Origin: Deinococcus sp. | GTDB taxonomy: Bacteria > Deinococcota > Deinococci > Deinococcales > Deinococcaceae | Assembly (NCBI GenBank): GCA_025351205.1 | Contig: JANXWI010000514.1 | Location: forward strand, 1 to 8,572 | Length of the DNA: 8,572 bases | Direction of reading: 5' to 3' | In this document: positions 5,925 to 8,572 of the stretch, piece after piece | Position numbering within the stretch: position 1 is the stretch's first letter | How the letters are laid out: every line of letters begins with the position of its first letter | Notes under the pieces: generated by a model | What the model was told of the DNA's origin: nothing | What the model saw: only the letters and a program-made list of their open reading frames with translations | Database searches by the model: none | Made by a program: the position numbers and the translations under genes

Positions 5925-5940
5925 TCTGCCTGTTGGCAGA
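5925..5940. repeat. Hairpin between the small protein gene and the P450 gene
   Basis: TCTGCC (5925-5930) and GGCAGA (5935-5940) form a perfect 6-bp stem with a TGTT loop, about 20 bp after the small gene's stop. No T tract follows, so at best it is a weak terminator. Confidence 0.35.
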
Positions 5941-5980
5941 TGAACGCGCCTCCGTCTCAGACCCGGTTCATTTGCGGGGC

Positions 5981-5986
5981 TACACT
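5981..5986 (+). promoter_or_regulatory. Putative -10 box (TACACT) for the cytochrome P450 gene
   Basis: TACACT ends 6 nt before the ATG at 5993, so transcription should start at or beside the start codon (leaderless). No convincing -35 is visible. The box decides the start: the in-frame TTG at 5933 lies within an upstream hairpin and before the promoter. Confidence 0.55.
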
Positions 5987-5992
5987 TCAGGC

Positions 5993-7249
5993 ATGACTGC
6001 TGTCACTTCTCCGGCGCTGGACCTTGCCCAGGCCATGTTCGGTCCAGAGGCCATCATTGACCCCTACCCGCTGTACGCCCGGGCGCAGGCGCTGGCGCGG
6101 CAGCAGGGCACCGGCGACGTACTGCGCGTGCCCGAGTGGAACTCGGCGCTGACCTTCAGCCACGAGGCGGTCAGCGCGGTGCTGCGTTCGCCGGCGGCGG
6201 TGAGCGGTGGGGGCTTCTTTCAGGAAGAGGGCCAGGAAGGGGGCGAGAGCGCCTACCCGGAAGCCATGCTGGTCCTGAAACCCATGATGCTGTTTCACAA
6301 CGGCGCGTCGCACACCCGGCTGCGCTCGCTGGCCCAGGCCGCCTTCACGCCCAGGGTGGTGGCCGGAAGCCGCGAACTGGTGCAATCGAGGTTAGACGGC
6401 CTGCTGCAATCGGCGGCGGGCAGGCCGGAATTCGACGCCGTGGCCGACCTGGCCGTGCCGCTGCCGGTGGGCGTGATCACCGAGATGCTCGGCCTGAAAG
6501 GAGAGGACGAGGCCAAGTTCCGCGAGTGGTCGGGCGCGGTGGCCGAACTGCTGGGCGGCAGCAACAGTACCCCGGAACTGATGAGCCTGGTCGAGGGACA
6601 GGCCCGCGAGATGCGCCTCTACTTCCGGGGCCTGGCGGACGAACTGCGCGCCCACCCGCAGCCGGGCCTGCTCAGCGCCCTGGCGGCGGTGGAGGACGGC
6701 GGCGAGCGCCTGAGCAGCGACGAGCTGCTGGCCAACGCGGTGCTGCTGCTGGCCGCAGGCCACGAGACCACCACCAACCTGATCTCGGGCGGGCTGCTGG
6801 AACTGTCAAGGCAGCCGGATGCCTGGGCCGCCCTGGTGGAGCGCCCGGAACTGGCGGCCAACGTCACCGAGGAACTGCTGCGCCTGACCTCTCCGGTGCA
6901 GCGGACCGGGCGCGGGCTGTCGCAGGACACCCAGATCGGCGGGCAGACGCTGGCGGCAGGCAGCTTCGTGGGCCTGATCGTGGCGGCGGCCAACCGCGAC
7001 CCGGCGCTGTTCCCGGACCCTCACCGCCTCGACCCGCAGCGGACAAACAGCGCCCGGCATCTGGCCTTCGCCAGCGGGCCGCACTACTGCCTGGGAGCCA
7101 GTCTGGCGCGGCTGGAGGGCGAGGTGGTGTTCCGTACGCTGGCCGAGCGCTGCCCGGACCTGAAGGTGCTGCCGCAGACGGTGAACTTCCGGCCCAACTT
7201 CGTGCTGCGCGGGCCGCTCGAATTACGGACGACGCTGAATCAGGCGTAA
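5993..7249 (+). CDS. Cytochrome P450 (soluble bacterial class)
   Basis: The protein has 418 residues, normal for a soluble bacterial P450 that receives electrons from a ferredoxin and inserts one oxygen atom into a substrate. All hallmark motifs are present: the C-helix HTRLR (107-111) that contacts haem propionates; the I-helix oxygen-activation motif AAGHETT (254-260) with the acid-alcohol pair Glu258-Thr259; the K-helix ExxR (Glu294 to Arg297); the PERF-like region FPDPHRLDPQR (340-350); and the haem-binding loop FASGPHYCLG (359-368) with axial thiolate Cys366. There is no N-terminal anchor. The ATG at 5993 follows a TACACT box by 6 nt and gives the expected N-terminus before DPYPLYARAQ. 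Substrate is unknown: known P450s in Deinococcus include a carotenoid hydroxylase, but I cannot place this one in that subfamily by eye. No ferredoxin or reductase gene is next to it. A VOC-fold gene follows after 9 bp and may be co-transcribed. Confidence 0.95.
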   Translation: MTAVTSPALDLAQAMFGPEAIIDPYPLYARAQALARQQGTGDVLRVPEWNSALTFSHEAVSAVLRSPAAVSGGGFFQEEGQEGGESAYPEAMLVLKPMMLFHNGASHTRLRSLAQAAFTPRVVAGSRELVQSRLDGLLQSAAGRPEFDAVADLAVPLPVGVITEMLGLKGEDEAKFREWSGAVAELLGGSNSTPELMSLVEGQAREMRLYFRGLADELRAHPQPGLLSALAAVEDGGERLSSDELLANAVLLLAAGHETTTNLISGGLLELSRQPDAWAALVERPELAANVTEELLRLTSPVQRTGRGLSQDTQIGGQTLAAGSFVGLIVAAANRDPALFPDPHRLDPQRTNSARHLAFASGPHYCLGASLARLEGEVVFRTLAERCPDLKVLPQTVNFRPNFVLRGPLELRTTLNQA

Positions 7250-7252
7250 GAT
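7247..7252 (+). promoter_or_regulatory. Putative -10 box (TAAGAT) overlapping the P450 stop codon
   Basis: TAAGAT contains the P450 TAA stop (7247-7249) and ends 6 nt before the ATG at 7259, the same spacing as for the P450 and YdgA-like genes. TTACGG at 7223-7228 could be a weak -35 with an 18-bp spacer. There is no Shine-Dalgarno sequence before the ATG, which favours a leaderless transcript as well as, or instead of, read-through. Confidence 0.45.
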
Positions 7253-7258
7253 TACGTT

Positions 7259-7663
7259 ATGCCACTGACCCTCAACTACCTGAGTTTCGTGACTGCCGAC
7301 CTGCCGCACACCCTGGCATTCTACCGGGCGCTGGGGCTGCCGATTCCGGACGGGGCGCACCTGGACGCCGCCGGGGAACCGCAGGACCATGTGGAAGTGA
7401 CCCAGGGCGGCCTGCGGATCGCCTGGGAAACCGAGGCCCTGGCGCGTCAGCTCGACCCGGCCTGGACGCCTCCCAGCGGGCAACGAATGGGCATTGCCTT
7501 TCAGGCCGGATCGAGCGCCGAGGTGGACGAGACCTGTGGGCGCATGACCGCTCTGAGCTTTGCCGTGACCGCCGCGCCCTGCGACGCCTTCTGGGGGCAG
7601 CGCTACGCCACCCTGCAAGACCCGGACGGCAACAGCATAGACGTGTTCGCGTGGCTCCAGTAG
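7259..7663 (+). CDS. VOC (glyoxalase/bleomycin-resistance fold) protein
   Basis: This 134-residue protein fits a single VOC unit made of two beta-alpha-beta-beta-beta modules. The first begins LNYLSFVTADLPHTLAFYRALGL (5-27), the standard 'v.Dl..slaFYr.LGl' start; the second ends in FWGQRYATLQDPDGNSIDVFAW (111-132), the usual 'r.a.l.DPdGn..dl.' end. Members act as glyoxalases, ring-cleaving dioxygenases, epimerases or drug-binding resistance proteins. The position of the first metal-binding His is Tyr7, and the final metal-binding Glu is Asp128, so a canonical metal site is doubtful and a binding role is possible. The gene starts 9 bp after the P450 stop, with a TAAGAT box across that stop. 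A functional link to the P450 is inferred only from position. Confidence 0.85.
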   Translation: MPLTLNYLSFVTADLPHTLAFYRALGLPIPDGAHLDAAGEPQDHVEVTQGGLRIAWETEALARQLDPAWTPPSGQRMGIAFQAGSSAEVDETCGRMTALSFAVTAAPCDAFWGQRYATLQDPDGNSIDVFAWLQ

Positions 7664-7760
7664 TCAGGAACCGAGCAGCCCGGCTGTCAGGATGAAGCGT
7701 TTAAATGAAGCTCAACCAAATTGCCAGTCAACCATGTCACACCGCAGGCTCATTTCTGGA

Positions 7761-7766
7761 TAGAGT
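7761..7766 (+). promoter_or_regulatory. Putative -10 box (TAGAGT) for the YdgA-like gene
   Basis: TAGAGT is followed by six G residues (7767-7772) and then GTG at 7773, giving the 6-nt spacing seen for the P450 and VOC genes. The G run could alternatively act in ribosome binding for a start further downstream. TGTCAC at 7735-7740 is a weak -35 with a 20-bp spacer. The 109-bp gap from 7664 holds nothing else I can name. Confidence 0.45.
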
Positions 7767-7772
7767 GGGGGG

Positions 7773-8572
7773 GTGACTCTTCCAGATGATTTCCAGACGC
7801 CGGATTCACAGATGCCCCGCGTTCCGACGCCCAGGCCCCCTACCAAGCGCTCCGGCTCCGGGCGCGGGCTGCTGATCGGCGGCGTCACGGTCCTGCTGCT
7901 GGCCGGGGCCTGGGCGGGCAGCACCGTCTATTCGGCGGGACAGGCCGAGGCGATCAGCAACCGCCTGAGCGGCACCATCGACACGGCGCTCAGGAGCAAC
8001 AACCTGGGCAAAGTGGAGCGCCACACCTTCGCGCGCGGCCTGAGCAGCAGCACCGATGACATCTATCTGGTGCTGGACAACAAATCTGCGCCTATGAAAC
8101 TGCACCTCCGCAACCACATCCAGCACGGGCCGCTGCCGGGCTTCAGCGCCGTGGGGCAGGCGATTGTCGAGACCGAGATCATCTGGGACGACGCCAAGGT
8201 GCAGGCCGCCGTGGACAAGGCCTTCGGCGGCAAAAAACCCAACCTGCACACGGTGATCGGTCTGGGAGGCAACGCCGACAGCGTGCTGAGCGTTCCGGCG
8301 GGCAGCTACGGTGACGGCCCGGGCAAGGCCGCGTGGCAGGCACTGGCCGGGCAGTTTCAGGTCAACAACGCGGGGCGCGGCGTGAGCGGCACCCTGACCT
8401 GGCCGGGCGGCACGGTGGGCGACACCGGCGACGTGGCGACGCTCAAGGACCTGCGCTACACCGTCGATCAGCAGCCGTATCTGGCAAAGCTGTCGCAGGG
8501 CAAGTCGAGCTTCACGGTTGCCAGCGTCACGCTGCCGCAGGACCTGGGCAAGATGAACACCCTGAACGTGAC
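7773..8572 (+). CDS. YdgA-like (DUF945) membrane-anchored protein, N-terminal part (3' end outside window)
   Basis: An open frame runs from GTG 7773 to the window edge without a stop, about 266 codons. A basic Pro-rich stretch (residues 16-31) precedes one hydrophobic segment (about 33-48), so the rest is probably exported and anchored. The following sequence carries DUF945/YdgA hallmarks: a helix GQAEAISNRLSGTIDTALRS (56-75), ARGLSSSTD (87-95), matching the family's 'y.rGlfsS.a', and IQHGPLPGF (116-124), matching the family's 'ihHGPlp'. The family's biochemical role is poorly known; it has a beta-rich periplasmic region and is linked to envelope or motility phenotypes in some bacteria. Start choice: GTG 7773 is 6 nt after a TAGAGT box; ATG 7812 in the same frame would remove 13 residues and still keep the anchor. 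Size and C-terminus cannot be judged. Confidence 0.75.
   Translation, partial: MTLPDDFQTPDSQMPRVPTPRPPTKRSGSGRGLLIGGVTVLLLAGAWAGSTVYSAGQAEAISNRLSGTIDTALRSNNLGKVERHTFARGLSSSTDDIYLVLDNKSAPMKLHLRNHIQHGPLPGFSAVGQAIVETEIIWDDAKVQAAVDKAFGGKKPNLHTVIGLGGNADSVLSVPAGSYGDGPGKAAWQALAGQFQVNNAGRGVSGTLTWPGGTVGDTGDVATLKDLRYTVDQQPYLAKLSQGKSSFTVASVTLPQDLGKMNTLNV

Noticed and set aside
6136..7695. A 519-codon plus-strand frame overlapping the P450 and VOC genes
   Set aside because: It is a shifted frame inside genes with complete motif sets; the product is Gly/Arg/Ala-rich low complexity.

Overview
The window looks like ordinary chromosomal DNA from a Deinococcus-type bacterium. The inference rests on very high GC with strong third-position G/C bias, genes that begin a few bases after a TANNNT -10 box with no ribosome binding site (leaderless style), intergenic inverted repeats of the kind common in that genus, and the mix of gene families. 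The genus call is inferred from the sequence and was not tested by a search. All genes I can support lie on the plus strand.

Layout, left to right: (1) the C-terminal half of a PaaI-like hotdog thioesterase, cut by the window edge (1-208); (2) a roughly 97-bp inverted-repeat element (208-304), then a promoter; (3) a PfkB-family sugar/nucleoside kinase (364-1461) whose stop overlaps the GTG start of (4) mltG, the membrane-bound lytic transglycosylase that cuts nascent glycan strands (1458-2555); (5) a first LptF/LptG-family permease (2629-3780); (6) about 600 bp without a convincing gene, holding several GC-rich hairpins and a mosaic repeat (3781-4384); (7) a second LptF/LptG-family permease (4385-5494); (8) an 85-residue, cysteine-rich, TPR-like small protein (5648-5905); (9) a soluble bacterial cytochrome P450 (5993-7249), followed after 9 bp by (10) a VOC/glyoxalase-fold protein (7259-7663); (11) the N-terminal part of a YdgA/DUF945-like membrane-anchored protein that runs off the right edge (7773-8572).

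Functionally the left and central part is biased to the cell envelope: MltG sets glycan strand length, and the two LptF/LptG-type proteins would together form the membrane part of a lipid-extracting ABC transporter. In Escherichia coli this role is LPS export, but Deinococcus is generally regarded as lacking canonical LPS, so the cargo here is open. The P450 and VOC genes may form a small oxidative or detoxification unit. I saw no mobile-element transposase, CRISPR array, tRNA, rRNA, toxin-antitoxin pair or defence system. The least explained parts are the repeat-rich gap between the two permease genes, the inverted-repeat element at the left, and the Cys-rich small protein.
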